Positions 16,284 through 24,601 of a stretch of 64,000 bases of DNA are shown here, piece by piece. The notes below the pieces were generated by a model that saw nothing but the letters and a program-made list of their open reading frames with translations, was not told where the DNA came from and made no database searches. The DNA lies in NCBI GenBank assembly GCA_020638875.1, contig JACKHS010000019.1:1-64000 (forward strand), read 5' to 3'. The translations under genes and the position numbers were made by a program. The stretch's first letter is position 1; each line of letters starts with the position of its first letter. The stretch is from Planctomycetota bacterium (GTDB taxonomy: Bacteria > Planctomycetota > UBA1135 > GCA-002686595).

Positions 16284-17291
16284 TCAGGGCGTGAAGACCA
16301 GCGTCTGCGCGTTGCTCAGGTTGAAGCCCGCGCCGCCGAAGGCCGGGTCGCGGTACCAGAACTGGAAGTTGAACGTCACGCCCGGCTGGATCATGCCGCC
16401 GCCCGCGTCCATCGGCGGCAGCGCGTAGTCGACCGGCCGCGCCGCGTTGCCGAACAGGTCGCCCGAGACCGGCGGGTACAGCCGGAAGAGCGTGCCGCCC
16501 ACGCAGCGGAAGCCGTCGCCGAAGGGCAGCTGCACCTGGTTCGGGCCGTAGAAGAAGATGCCCGGCTGGCCGGAAGGCAGGCCCGTGCAGGTCAAGATCA
16601 GGTCGTTCGCCGCGAAGCTCGTCGAGCCGAAGATGCCGATCTGCGCGCCGCCCGGTCCGGCCGAGTTGGCGGCCGCGACGCAGTAGGTCTGGTTCCCGCC
16701 GCAGTTGAGCGGGCGGTAGACCGCCGAGATGGCCCAGTCGCCGGGCACGCCCAGGTTGCAGGCGTCGAACCAGCCGCCCGGGATGGCGTAGATGACGTTC
16801 TTGCCGGCCTGGCAGCCGTCGGTGTCGTAGACCGCCGTGGGCGAGAACAGGTCGTTCACGTTGTCCTGGCCGAACTTGAAGCTCACGGTGAACGGGTTGG
16901 CGCTGATCGTGATGGTGCCCGGCAGCGGCTCGAGGTCGAACTCGTTGATGACGCCGTCGGAGAGGACCGGTCCGGCGAGGTCGGCGATCGGGGTCCCCGG
17001 GTTCGGCAGGCCGGCCGGGTAGACGCGCAGCGCCTGGCCGAGCACGTCGGGCTGGCCGCCGAACGCACTGCTGGCGTAGATGCGCACGCGCAGGATCTCG
17101 GCCGGCAGGTGCTGCGCCGGGATCTGCAGCACCGCGCCGAACTCCTCGCCGGCCACGAAGCACGGGCAGGGCGTGAAGTTGGGGTCGGTGTGGTTCTGGA
17201 TCGGCGGCTGCTCGGGGCAGGTGTCGGCGGCGGCGAGGCTCGCGAGGGCGAGCGCCGCGGCGAGGCGGAAGGCGAGGCGGGGGTGCGACAT
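16284..17291 (-). CDS. Secreted protein of unknown function
   Basis: A 335-residue exported protein with signal peptide MSHPRLAFRLAAALALASLAAA and cleavage likely before DTCPEQ. The mature part is rich in Gly, Pro, Asn and aromatic residues and predicts as mostly beta. It has several cysteines in pairs (CPCF, CQAGKN, CNLG, CGGNQTYC), which would form disulfides outside the cytoplasm. The C-terminal segment with IFFYGPNQVQLPFGDGFRC, then FQFWYRDPAF resembles a motif I associate with secreted proteins of some Planctomycetota, but no function is attached to it. The ATG at 17289-17291 has a CGGAG upstream on its strand (about 17299-17303), and a TAGGCT at 17329-17334 may be the promoter. The gene stands alone. 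Confidence 0.7.
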   Translation of the reverse strand: MSHPRLAFRLAAALALASLAAADTCPEQPPIQNHTDPNFTPCPCFVAGEEFGAVLQIPAQHLPAEILRVRIYASSAFGGQPDVLGQALRVYPAGLPNPGTPIADLAGPVLSDGVINEFDLEPLPGTITISANPFTVSFKFGQDNVNDLFSPTAVYDTDGCQAGKNVIYAIPGGWFDACNLGVPGDWAISAVYRPLNCGGNQTYCVAAANSAGPGGAQIGIFGSTSFAANDLILTCTGLPSGQPGIFFYGPNQVQLPFGDGFRCVGGTLFRLYPPVSGDLFGNAARPVDYALPPMDAGGGMIQPGVTFNFQFWYRDPAFGGAGFNLSNAQTLVFTP

Positions 17292-17405
17292 GGGGGACTC
17301 CGTGGAAGGGTGCGTCTCGGACCTTCGAAGCCTAACCGCGGATCTCGAACCCCGCCACGCGACCCGAAGCGCGCCGCCGCCGTGGGCCTCGGGAGGCCAG
17401 GGCGC

Positions 17406-17411
17406 TACTCT
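17406..17411 (+). promoter_or_regulatory. Candidate -10 box TACTCT of the Ste24-type protease gene
   Basis: TACTCT with 9 bp to the ATG at 17421 and no Shine-Dalgarno between. Confidence 0.45.
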
Positions 17412-17420
17412 CGGCCGCGG

Positions 17421-18650
17421 ATGAACACCTACGCCTGGATCCTGCTGGCCGCGCTGGTGGGCGAGTACCTGCTCAACCTCGTCGGCAACCGCCTGAACCT
17501 GCGCTCCCTCGAGCCCGCCCTGCCGGCGGAGTTCCGGGGCACGTTCGACGAGGCCGAGTACGCGCGCTCCCAGGAGTACACGCGCGCCAAGACGCGCTTC
17601 GGCATGTGGGTCGCGACCTTCGACCTCGCCGTGCTGCTGGGCTTCTGGTTCGCCGGCGGCTTCGCGTGGCTCGACGCGTGGACGCGCGGGTTGGGGTACG
17701 GAGAGCTCGTCACGGGCCTGGTGTTCCTGGGCGCGCTGGGGCTGGCGCTGCGGCTGCTCGGGCTGCCGGCCTCGTACCTGTCGACCTTCGTGCTCGAGGA
17801 GCGCTTCGGCTTCAACCGCAGCACGCGGCGGACCTTCTGGCTCGATCAGGCCAAGGGGCTCGCGCTGACCATGCTGCTCGGCGGGCCGCTCGTCGCGGCC
17901 ATCCTGTGGCTGCTCAACGCGCTCGGCGAGGACGCCTGGCTGTGGTGCTGGGGCGTGACGACGGCCTTCGCGCTCGTCGCGATGTTCGTCGCGCCGACGT
18001 GGATCATGCCGCTGTTCAACCGCTTCACGCCGCTCGAGGACGGCGAGCTGCGCCGCCGGATCCTCGACTACGCGCGCTCGGTGTCGTTCCCGCTCGAAGG
18101 GATCTTCGTCATCGACGGCTCCAAGCGCTCGGCCAAGGCCAACGCCTTCTTCACCGGCTTCGGCAAGAACAAGCGCATCGCGCTGTACGACACGCTCGTC
18201 GAGCAGCAGTCCGAGGACGAGCTCGTCGCCGTCGTGGCGCACGAGATCGGTCACTACAAGCGCGGACACGTCTTGAAGGGCCTCGCGCTCGGCATCGCGC
18301 ACTTCGGCGCGCTGTTCTGGCTGCTCGCGCACTTCCTGCACGAGCCCGCGCTCTTCGCGGCCTTCGGCGTGGAGCAGACGTCGGCGCACGCCGGGCTGCT
18401 GTTCTTCGGGCTGCTCTTCACGCCCGTCGAGCTGGTGCTCTCGATCCTGATGGGCGCGTTCTCGCGCAAGAACGAGTACGAGGCCGACGCCTTCGCGGCG
18501 CAGACGACGCGCGCGCCCGAGGACCTGGTCAACGCGCTCAAGAAGCTGTCACGCGACAACCTCAGCAACCTGACGCCACACCCGTTCTTCGTGTGGCTGC
18601 ACTACACGCACCCGCCGGTGCTCGCGCGCATCGCGGCGCTGCGCGGCTGA
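17421..18650 (+). CDS. M48-family membrane zinc metalloprotease (Ste24/CAAX protease 1-like)
   Basis: A 409-residue polytopic protease with about seven transmembrane helices. The zinc site is VVAHEIGHYKRGH, with H274, E275 and H278, and the third ligand is in NEYEADAF (the ExxAD motif, E352). A hydrophilic region between helices contains SKRSAKANAFFTG and NKRIALYDTL, both characteristic of the Ste24 family. In bacteria, members take part in membrane protein quality control; CAAX processing is a eukaryotic role and should not be assumed. Length is typical (about 410-420). The ATG at 17421 is preceded by a TACTCT box and no ribosome-binding site. The stop lies only 7 bp from the convergent asparagine synthase gene. 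Confidence 0.9.
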   Translation: MNTYAWILLAALVGEYLLNLVGNRLNLRSLEPALPAEFRGTFDEAEYARSQEYTRAKTRFGMWVATFDLAVLLGFWFAGGFAWLDAWTRGLGYGELVTGLVFLGALGLALRLLGLPASYLSTFVLEERFGFNRSTRRTFWLDQAKGLALTMLLGGPLVAAILWLLNALGEDAWLWCWGVTTAFALVAMFVAPTWIMPLFNRFTPLEDGELRRRILDYARSVSFPLEGIFVIDGSKRSAKANAFFTGFGKNKRIALYDTLVEQQSEDELVAVVAHEIGHYKRGHVLKGLALGIAHFGALFWLLAHFLHEPALFAAFGVEQTSAHAGLLFFGLLFTPVELVLSILMGAFSRKNEYEADAFAAQTTRAPEDLVNALKKLSRDNLSNLTPHPFFVWLHYTHPPVLARIAALRG

Positions 18651-18657
18651 GCGCGGC

Positions 18658-20448
18658 TCAGGCCCAGTGCGCGTCGCCCCACAGGGCGAGGTTCAACATC
18701 GGCCACGCGAGCTGCCAGCGGTTGCGCGCGTCCTGCGCGACCTCGGCGCGCAAGCCGTCGGCGAAGAAGGCGCGCGCGAAGGGCGAGGTCTCGAGGCGCC
18801 AGGCGAGGTCGGCCGACCACTCCGCGAAGGGCAGCGGGAACGAGGCCTTGGGGCGCTGCGTCACCGCCGCGGGCAGCACGGCGCCGAACGCGTCGCGCAC
18901 GACCTGCTTGCCGCGCGCGCGCCACTTGACGTCGAGCGGCAGGCTGTCGGCGAACTCGGCCACGCGCAGGTCCGCGAACGGCGTGCGGCTCTCCAGCGAG
19001 GCCAGCATCGTCGCGCGGTCGAGGCGATCGAGCAGGCCGGCGAGGTTCGAGCGGCGCACGAAGCGCAGGTGCGCCTCGAGCGGTGCGGCGTCGGGTCCAG
19101 CGTCGCGCGCGCACTCGCGGAAGGTCTCCTCGAAGTGCTCGAACAGGAAGGCGTCGCCCTCCATGCCGACCCACGCGTCCGCGCCGAGCAGGTGCGGCTT
19201 CAGCGCGGGCGAGACCCACGCGCTCGCCTCGAGCTGGAAGCGCCCGCCGCTGCGCTTGTCCGCGCTCGTCGCGCAGAAGTCGCGCGCCGCGGCCAGGGCC
19301 AGCTCGTAGCCGCCGAACAGCTCGTCGGCGCCTTCGCCGCTCAGCGCGACGACCTTGCCGTGCGCGCGCAGGTCACGCGCGAGCGCGTGGATGGCGACCT
19401 CGTTGGGCGTGCTCAGCGGCTGGCCGAGCGCGCGCACCATCTCCTGCCAGTCGTGCGTGAAGCGCACGCGGTCGAGCCGCACCTCGTGGTGCGTCGTGCC
19501 GAGCGCCGCCGCGACCGTGCGCGCGTGCTCGAGGTCGCCGCCCGGCTCCTCCTCGCGCGCGCCGGCGCACCACGTCTCGAGCTCCGGCAGGTGCTCGCGC
19601 GCGATCGTGCAGACGACGGCGCTGTCGAGGCCGCCGCTGGAGAGCGCGGCCACCGGCACGTCCGCGCGCAGGTGGCGCGTGACCGAGTCCTCGAGCGCCG
19701 CGCGCACGCGTTCGGCCGCCGCGCGCGGGTCGCCGGCGCCAGGGTCGACCGCGACGGGCGCCGCGAAGCGTCGGCGCTCGACCTGCCCGTTGCGCGCGTC
19801 GAAGCGCAGCAACTCGCCCGGCGGCAACGCCTCGACACCCCGGAAGAGCGTGCGCCGGCCGAGGCTCGTGCGCAGCGTGGTCAGGTAGGCGCTCGCCATG
19901 ACGAGGTCGGGCAGCGCCGAGATGCGCGGGTGCGCGAGCAGCGCGTGCGGCTCGCTCGCGAAGCTGAGCTCGTGCGCGCCGAAGTGCAGGTAGAGCGGCT
20001 TGATGCCGAGCGGGTCGCGCGCGAGCAGCAGCGTCTCCTCGACGCTGTCGTACAGCGCCAGCGCGAACATCCCGCGCAACCGCGGCAGCACGTCCGCGCC
20101 CCAGGTCGCCAGCGCCCAGAGCAGCACCTCGGTGTCGCAGTGCCCGCGGAAGCCGCCCGGCACGTGACCGCCGGCCAGGAGCTCGGCGCGCAGCTCGTCG
20201 TCCTCGTAGAGCTCGCCGTTGTAGAGCAGGTGGTAGCGCCCGTCGGGCGTCGCCATCGGCTGCTCGCCGGCCGCGCTGGGGTCGCGCACCACCAGCCGGC
20301 GGTGGGCGAAGGCCACGTTGCGCTCGAACCACGTCCCCTCGCCGTCGGGGCCACGCCGCGCGAGGCGCGAGGCCATCGCGCGCAGCTCCTCCGGCGAGAT
20401 CGACGGGCGCCGCCCCACGAGGGCGGTGACTCCTACGATGCCGCACAT
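18658..20448 (-). CDS. asnB: Asparagine synthase (glutamine-hydrolysing)
   Basis: A 596-residue class II glutamine amidotransferase/asparagine synthase. The start MCGIVGVT exposes the catalytic Cys2 after Met removal. The glutaminase domain (1-220) contains RRGPDGEGTW, then YNGELYED. The synthetase domain has the PP-loop ALSSGGLDSAVV (about 265-276) and SGEGADELFGGY (about 355-367). The protein transfers glutamine-derived ammonia to aspartate with ATP. Paralogues also act in peptidoglycan, exopolysaccharide or natural-product amidation, and the neighbours (a protease and an unrelated lipoprotein) do not decide between these. The C-terminal part is slightly shorter than in biosynthetic AsnB and of the family type found in gene clusters. 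Start codon ATG at 20446-20448; no Shine-Dalgarno seen. Confidence 0.85.
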   Translation of the reverse strand: MCGIVGVTALVGRRPSISPEELRAMASRLARRGPDGEGTWFERNVAFAHRRLVVRDPSAAGEQPMATPDGRYHLLYNGELYEDDELRAELLAGGHVPGGFRGHCDTEVLLWALATWGADVLPRLRGMFALALYDSVEETLLLARDPLGIKPLYLHFGAHELSFASEPHALLAHPRISALPDLVMASAYLTTLRTSLGRRTLFRGVEALPPGELLRFDARNGQVERRRFAAPVAVDPGAGDPRAAAERVRAALEDSVTRHLRADVPVAALSSGGLDSAVVCTIAREHLPELETWCAGAREEEPGGDLEHARTVAAALGTTHHEVRLDRVRFTHDWQEMVRALGQPLSTPNEVAIHALARDLRAHGKVVALSGEGADELFGGYELALAAARDFCATSADKRSGGRFQLEASAWVSPALKPHLLGADAWVGMEGDAFLFEHFEETFRECARDAGPDAAPLEAHLRFVRRSNLAGLLDRLDRATMLASLESRTPFADLRVAEFADSLPLDVKWRARGKQVVRDAFGAVLPAAVTQRPKASFPLPFAEWSADLAWRLETSPFARAFFADGLRAEVAQDARNRWQLAWPMLNLALWGDAHWA

Positions 20449-20574
20449 GGGGCGCGCTATCGGACCCGGCGCTCGCCCGTCTGCACGCCAACGCGCAGAA
20501 GACGCGACGTTGCGCGGCCTTACGCTCGCGGCGTAGAGTGCGCCCGAGCACCGACCTCCACAAAGCATCTTCCT

Positions 20575-21296
20575 ATGAGCCCTCGCCCTCTCCCCGACTT
20601 GCGCGCGTTCGCCGGCGCGTTCCTGGCCCTGCTCGGGGCTTGCTCCGCTCCGAGAGAGGCGACCGTCGAACGCTGGGGCGAGCTGCGCGCCGTGCTGCGC
20701 GAGGGGCGCACCGAGGGCCGCGTCGAGCTCGCGCGGGCCGAGCGCCCGGGCGCGGTGGGGATCGGGGCGCTGGCCGGGCTCGCCGGCGAGGTGGTGGTGC
20801 TCGACGGGCGCGCCACCGTCTCGCGCGCGCGCGCCGCGCGCCACGCAGCTCGAGCCCCGCGGCGGCCCGCGCCGGGCGAGCGCGCGACCTTCCTCGCGCT
20901 GCAGACGCCCGCCCGCTGGAGCGAGTCGCGCCTGGGCGCGATCGGCGACCTGGCCGAGCTCGAGACCGCCGTCGCCGAGCGCCTCGCGGCGCTGGGCTCG
21001 ACCCGCGCGAGGCGCGCGCCTTCGTCGTCGCCGGCGGGCGCGCGCGCTCGACTACCACGTGCTGAACGCGCGCCTGCCCCTTCGCCACGCCGCCGCCGCC
21101 GGCCGAGCGCCACCCCTTCCGCGCGCGCGCTCGCGGACGCGCAGGTGCTGCTGGTGGGGTTCTTCGCCGAGGGGCAGGAGGGCCGCCTGACCCACCACGG
21201 GCAGCGCAGCCACGTGCACGTGCTGCACGGGCTCGCCGGCCACGTGGACGAGGTCGCGCTCGACGCGGCGCGCTGCTGCGCCTGGCGCTCGACTGA
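20575..21296 (+). pseudogene. Alpha-acetolactate-decarboxylase-like lipoprotein, frame-disrupted
   Basis: Reading from ATG 20575, the first 140 residues form a lipoprotein (signal peptide, lipobox LGAC with Cys23) followed by an alpha-acetolactate-decarboxylase-like start (WGELRAVLREGRTEG, then GALAGLAGEVVVLDGRA). The end has the metal-binding pattern SHVHVLHGLAGHVDE, matching the HxH...GH arrangement of that family. Between them, from about 20995 to 21130, the natural protein runs through three frames: LDPREARAFVVAGG, then LDYHVLNARLP, then FATPPPPAERHPF, before returning with ALADAQVLLVGFFAEG. A further shift near 21278 leads to LLRLALD and a TGA at 21294-21296. The shifts cancel, so a long open frame persists into the next gene. 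Either sequence errors or a decaying gene; if intact, it would be a secreted decarboxylase-fold protein of unproven activity. Confidence 0.6.
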
Positions 21297-21297
21297 C

Positions 21298-22053
21298 GTG
21301 GACGCGCCCGCCGAGCTCGAGGCCTGCCTCGCCGTCGTCGGCCCCGCGCGCGCGGCGACGTGCGCGGCGCTGCGTGCGCTGCGCTCGCTCGCGGGGCGCG
21401 CGTCGGCGCCTTCGAGCGCGCGCGAGCTCGAGGACGCCTACTACGACACGGCCGACGGCCGGCTCGCCGCCGCCGACATGGCGGTGCGCCTGCGCAGCGA
21501 GCGCGCGGGCGGCGCGACGCGGCGGCTCGTGACGTGGAAGGGCCCCTGCGAGGCGCAGGGCGCGACCGGCGTCGCGCGCGCGGAGCTCGAGGGACCGGCC
21601 GACGCGGCGCACCTCGCGCGCGTGGCCGAGGCCGCCGGCCTGGCGCTCGCCGCGAGCGACGCGCCTGAGGACGCGCTCGCCGCCGCGGGGCTCGCGGTCG
21701 TGCAGGCGCGGCGCACCGAGCGCTGGGCCGCGCCGCTCGTCGGAGCGGACGGCGCGACGCGGGCCGAGCTCGCGCTCGACCTCGTCGAGTACCGCCTCGG
21801 CGCGCGCGTCGTGCGCCACGCCGAGCTCGAGCTCGAGGCGCGCGGCGCGACGACGCTCGACGAGCTCGAACACCTCGCCGCCGCGCTCGCGGCCGCGCAC
21901 CCCGGCCGCCTGCGCGCGTGGCCGTGGAGCAAGACCGCGCTCGGCCGCGCCCTCGAGCGCCTGCAGGAAGCGGGCGAGCTCGACGACCGGGTCGCGGGCG
22001 ACGAGCTCAGCGACGCCGGCTACGACGCGGTCGAGGCCGCGTTGCGCGGCTAG
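21298..22053 (+). CDS. CYTH-domain protein (triphosphate tunnel enzyme family)
   Basis: A 251-residue CYTH protein beginning at GTG 21298, one base after the TGA of the preceding reading. CYTH landmarks are the N-terminal ELEACL (ExE strand), DAYYDTADGRLAAADMAVRLR, LVTWKGP, and the acidic strands ALDLVEYRLG and AELELEARG. The family binds triphosphates and polyphosphate with divalent metals; members are thiamine triphosphatases, adenylate cyclases or inorganic triphosphatases. In the ExExK signature the Lys position reads Cys, which may weaken activity. A compensated pair of shifts is likely near 21399-21420, where the off-frame reading RVGAFERAR fits the family better than RASAPSSAR. It may be fused or merely coupled to the upstream gene, depending on how the frame problems resolve. 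Confidence 0.7.
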   Translation: MDAPAELEACLAVVGPARAATCAALRALRSLAGRASAPSSARELEDAYYDTADGRLAAADMAVRLRSERAGGATRRLVTWKGPCEAQGATGVARAELEGPADAAHLARVAEAAGLALAASDAPEDALAAAGLAVVQARRTERWAAPLVGADGATRAELALDLVEYRLGARVVRHAELELEARGATTLDELEHLAAALAAAHPGRLRAWPWSKTALGRALERLQEAGELDDRVAGDELSDAGYDAVEAALRG

Positions 22054-22206
22054 GCCGAGCGAGGCGTGCTGCGGCACCGACGCGGCGTCCCGCAGCCGCG
22101 CCGACTCCACCGGCTCGCCGGCGTTCCCCCGCCCTGCTGCGGAGTGACGCCTGTCGCGGAGCGACGGACGCCGCGCCGGCATCCGAAGCGCGCCGCGGAC
22201 CGGCGG

Positions 22207-24453
22207 CTAGCGCGGCGGCCGCGGCGCCACCGCGAGGTAGGAGTTCGGCCAGCGCACGTCGTAGACGCCGTAGCGCTCCGCTGCGTGCAGCGTGAGGTAC
22301 GGATCGGCGAGGTGCGGCCGCGCCATCGCGCACAGGTCGGCGCGGCCGGCGGCGACGATCGTGTTGACGTGGTCCGCGCCCTGCACCGCGCCGACGGTGA
22401 GGACGGGCACGCCGACCTCGAACTTGATCTTCTCCGCGAAGGGCAGCTGGTACATGCGGCCGTAGTCGATGCGGCTCTTCGGCGTGTTGCCGCCGCTCGA
22501 GACGTCGATGACGTCGGCGCCGGCCTCCTGCGCCCAGCGCGCGAACGCGACGGCGTCCTTCGGGCGGAAGCCGTCGGCGCCGAGCCAGTCGCTGGCGCTG
22601 ATGCGCACGGAGAGCGGCCCGCGCCACGTCTCGCGCACGGCGCGCAGCACCTCGAGCGGGAAGCGCGCGCGGTTCTCGAGGCTGCCGCCGTACTCGTCCT
22701 TGCGCTGGTTGGGCAGCGGCGAGAGGAAGCTCGACAGCAGGTAGCCGTGCGCCATGTGCAGCTCGAGCAGGTCGAAGCCGGCCGAGTGCGCGCGCTGCGC
22801 GGCGGCGACGAAGTCCTCCTTCAGACGGTCCATGTCGGCGCGGTCGACCTCGGCCGGCACGTGCCAGCCTTCGTCGAACGGCAGCGGCGAAGGGCCGAGC
22901 GTCGGCCACGCGCCGGCGCCCGCGGCCAGCGGCGCGCCGCCCTTCCACGGCAGGTCGCAGGACGCCTTGCGGCCGGCGTGACCGATCTGCAGGCCGATCT
23001 TGCTCGTGCCGTAGCCGTGCACGAAGTCGGTCACGCGGCGCCACGCGGTCGCCTGCTCCTCGTTCCAGATGCCGGTGCAGCCCGGCGTGATGCGGCCCTC
23101 GGGCGCGACGGCGGTGGCCTCGCAGATCAGAAGCGCCGCGCCGCCCAGGCCGCGCGCACCGTAGTGCGCGAGGTGCCAGTCGCCGGGCACGCCGTCCTTG
23201 GCCTGGTACTGGCACATCGGCGAGACGACCGCGCGGTTCGCGAGCTCGAGCCCGCCGACGGTGAAGGGCGTGAACATCGGCGGCGGCGCGCTGCCGTCGG
23301 GGCGGCGCGTGCCGCCGGCGGCGGCGAAGACCTCCTCGTCGGCGCGCCGCACGAGCTCGGGGTCGCGCTTCGCGAGGTTGTCGTAGGTGATGCGCTTCGA
23401 GCGCGTCATCAGGTTGAAGGTGAACGTGACCGGCGTCTGGCCCATGTAGCGCGCCGAGTTCTCGAACCACTTGAGGCTCGTGTACGCCGTCTTCTGGAGC
23501 TTCAGGCCGTCGACCTCGCGCGCGGCCTGGTAGGCGGCGGCGGCCTTCGCGACGTCGCCCGTGCCGTGCGTCTTGAACGCCTCGACGAGCCCGATCGCGT
23601 CCTCCATCGCGAGCTTGGTGCCCGAACCGATCGAGAAGTGCGCCGTGTGCAGCGCGTCGCCGATCAGCACCGTGTTGCCGTGGTGCCAGACCTCGTTGGT
23701 GATCGTCGGGAAGGTGCGCCAGATCGAGCGGTTCGTGAGCAGCTTGTGTCCGCCGAGCTCGTCGCGGAAGAGCTCCTCGCAGAAGCGCACGGTGTCGGCC
23801 TCGCTGGCCTGGTCGAGCCCGGCGCGCTTCCAGGTCTCCTCGCGGCACTCGACGATCCACGTCGAGAGGCCGTCCTCGAACGGGTAGGCGTGCACCTGGA
23901 ACAGGCCGTGCTCGCTCTCCTTGAACACGAACGTGAAGGCCTCGAGCGGCTTGTCGGTGCCGAGCCAGGCGAACTTGCACTTGCGCCAGTCGATGTGCGG
24001 CTTGAAGTGCGCGGCGTACTTCTCGCGGATGAACGAGTTGACGCCGTCGCAGGCGAGCACGAGGTCGTGCTGCGCGAACGGCGCCAGGTCGGTGACGTCC
24101 GTCTCGAAGTGCAACCGCACGCCGAGCTCGGTGCAGCGCGCGTGCATGATCTGCAGCAGGCGCTTGCGCGACAGCCCGCAGAAGCCGTGGCCGGTGGAGA
24201 CCACGCACTCGCCGCGGTAGTACGTCTCCATGTGACCCCAGTGCTTGAAGTTCTCGCGGATGGCCGCGTAGCTCTCGGGGTCGGCGACCTCGAAGCCGCC
24301 CAGCGTCTCGTCCGAGAAGACCACGCCCCAGCCGAAGGTGTCGTCGGGCTTGTTGCGCTCGTAGACGTCGATCTCCGCGGCGGGGAAGGCCTTCTTCATC
24401 AGGATGCTGAAGTACAGGCCGCCGGGGCCGCCGCCGATGCACGCGATCTTCAT
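22207..24453 (-). CDS. Two-domain aryl-CoA monooxygenase/reductase (salicylyl- or 2-aminobenzoyl-CoA type)
   Basis: A 748-residue natural fusion. Residues 1-380 are a class A FAD monooxygenase: IACIGGGPGGLYFSILMKKA is the FAD-binding fold, and NTVLIGDALHTAHFSIGSG is the GD motif. Residues about 390-748 are an Old Yellow Enzyme-type flavoprotein (FTPFTVGGLELANRAVVSPM, then GLQIGHAGRKA, then ENRARFPLEV). This arrangement is that of salicylyl-CoA 5-hydroxylase and 2-aminobenzoyl-CoA monooxygenase/reductase, which hydroxylate and dearomatize CoA-bound aromatics. No CoA ligase or ring-cleavage gene lies nearby, so the pathway is not evident. ATG 24453 was preferred to ATG 24492 because a TACGAT at 24491-24496 overlaps the latter. 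It is convergent with the CYTH gene. Confidence 0.85.
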   Translation of the reverse strand: MKIACIGGGPGGLYFSILMKKAFPAAEIDVYERNKPDDTFGWGVVFSDETLGGFEVADPESYAAIRENFKHWGHMETYYRGECVVSTGHGFCGLSRKRLLQIMHARCTELGVRLHFETDVTDLAPFAQHDLVLACDGVNSFIREKYAAHFKPHIDWRKCKFAWLGTDKPLEAFTFVFKESEHGLFQVHAYPFEDGLSTWIVECREETWKRAGLDQASEADTVRFCEELFRDELGGHKLLTNRSIWRTFPTITNEVWHHGNTVLIGDALHTAHFSIGSGTKLAMEDAIGLVEAFKTHGTGDVAKAAAAYQAAREVDGLKLQKTAYTSLKWFENSARYMGQTPVTFTFNLMTRSKRITYDNLAKRDPELVRRADEEVFAAAGGTRRPDGSAPPPMFTPFTVGGLELANRAVVSPMCQYQAKDGVPGDWHLAHYGARGLGGAALLICEATAVAPEGRITPGCTGIWNEEQATAWRRVTDFVHGYGTSKIGLQIGHAGRKASCDLPWKGGAPLAAGAGAWPTLGPSPLPFDEGWHVPAEVDRADMDRLKEDFVAAAQRAHSAGFDLLELHMAHGYLLSSFLSPLPNQRKDEYGGSLENRARFPLEVLRAVRETWRGPLSVRISASDWLGADGFRPKDAVAFARWAQEAGADVIDVSSGGNTPKSRIDYGRMYQLPFAEKIKFEVGVPVLTVGAVQGADHVNTIVAAGRADLCAMARPHLADPYLTLHAAERYGVYDVRWPNSYLAVAPRPPR

Positions 24454-24490
24454 GGTCACAGGGAGGGGGTCGCGGAGAGTGAGGAGCGCC

Positions 24491-24496
24491 ATCGTA
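24491..24496 (-). promoter_or_regulatory. Candidate -10 box TACGAT of the aryl-CoA monooxygenase gene
   Basis: TACGAT on the minus strand overlaps the upstream in-frame ATG at 24490-24492, which would then not be transcribed. This favours translation from 24453, with a leader of about 30 nt. Confidence 0.35.
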
Positions 24497-24540
24497 GCGA
24501 GGCGCCCCGGCGACCTCGCCGGTCCATGTGCGTAGAACGG

Positions 24541-24579
24541 CCGCGGCGGCCCGCCTCGCGAGGAGACGGGCCGCCGCGG
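24541..24579 (-). terminator. 13-bp hairpin after the desaturase gene
   Basis: CCGCGGCGGCCCG (24541-24553) pairs perfectly with CGGGCCGCCGCGG (24567-24579) across a 13-nt loop, just beyond the desaturase stop codon at 24602. No T-run follows. Confidence 0.6.
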
Positions 24580-24601
24580 CGGTCTCGTGCGTGGCGCGGG
24601 T

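Noticed and set aside
20575..22053. A single 490-residue fusion of acetolactate decarboxylase and CYTH domains
   Set aside because: The join passes through a stretch of clear frame changes, and the first domain ends at a TGA in its natural frame at 21294-21296, just before a GTG for CYTH. The fusion is probably an artefact.
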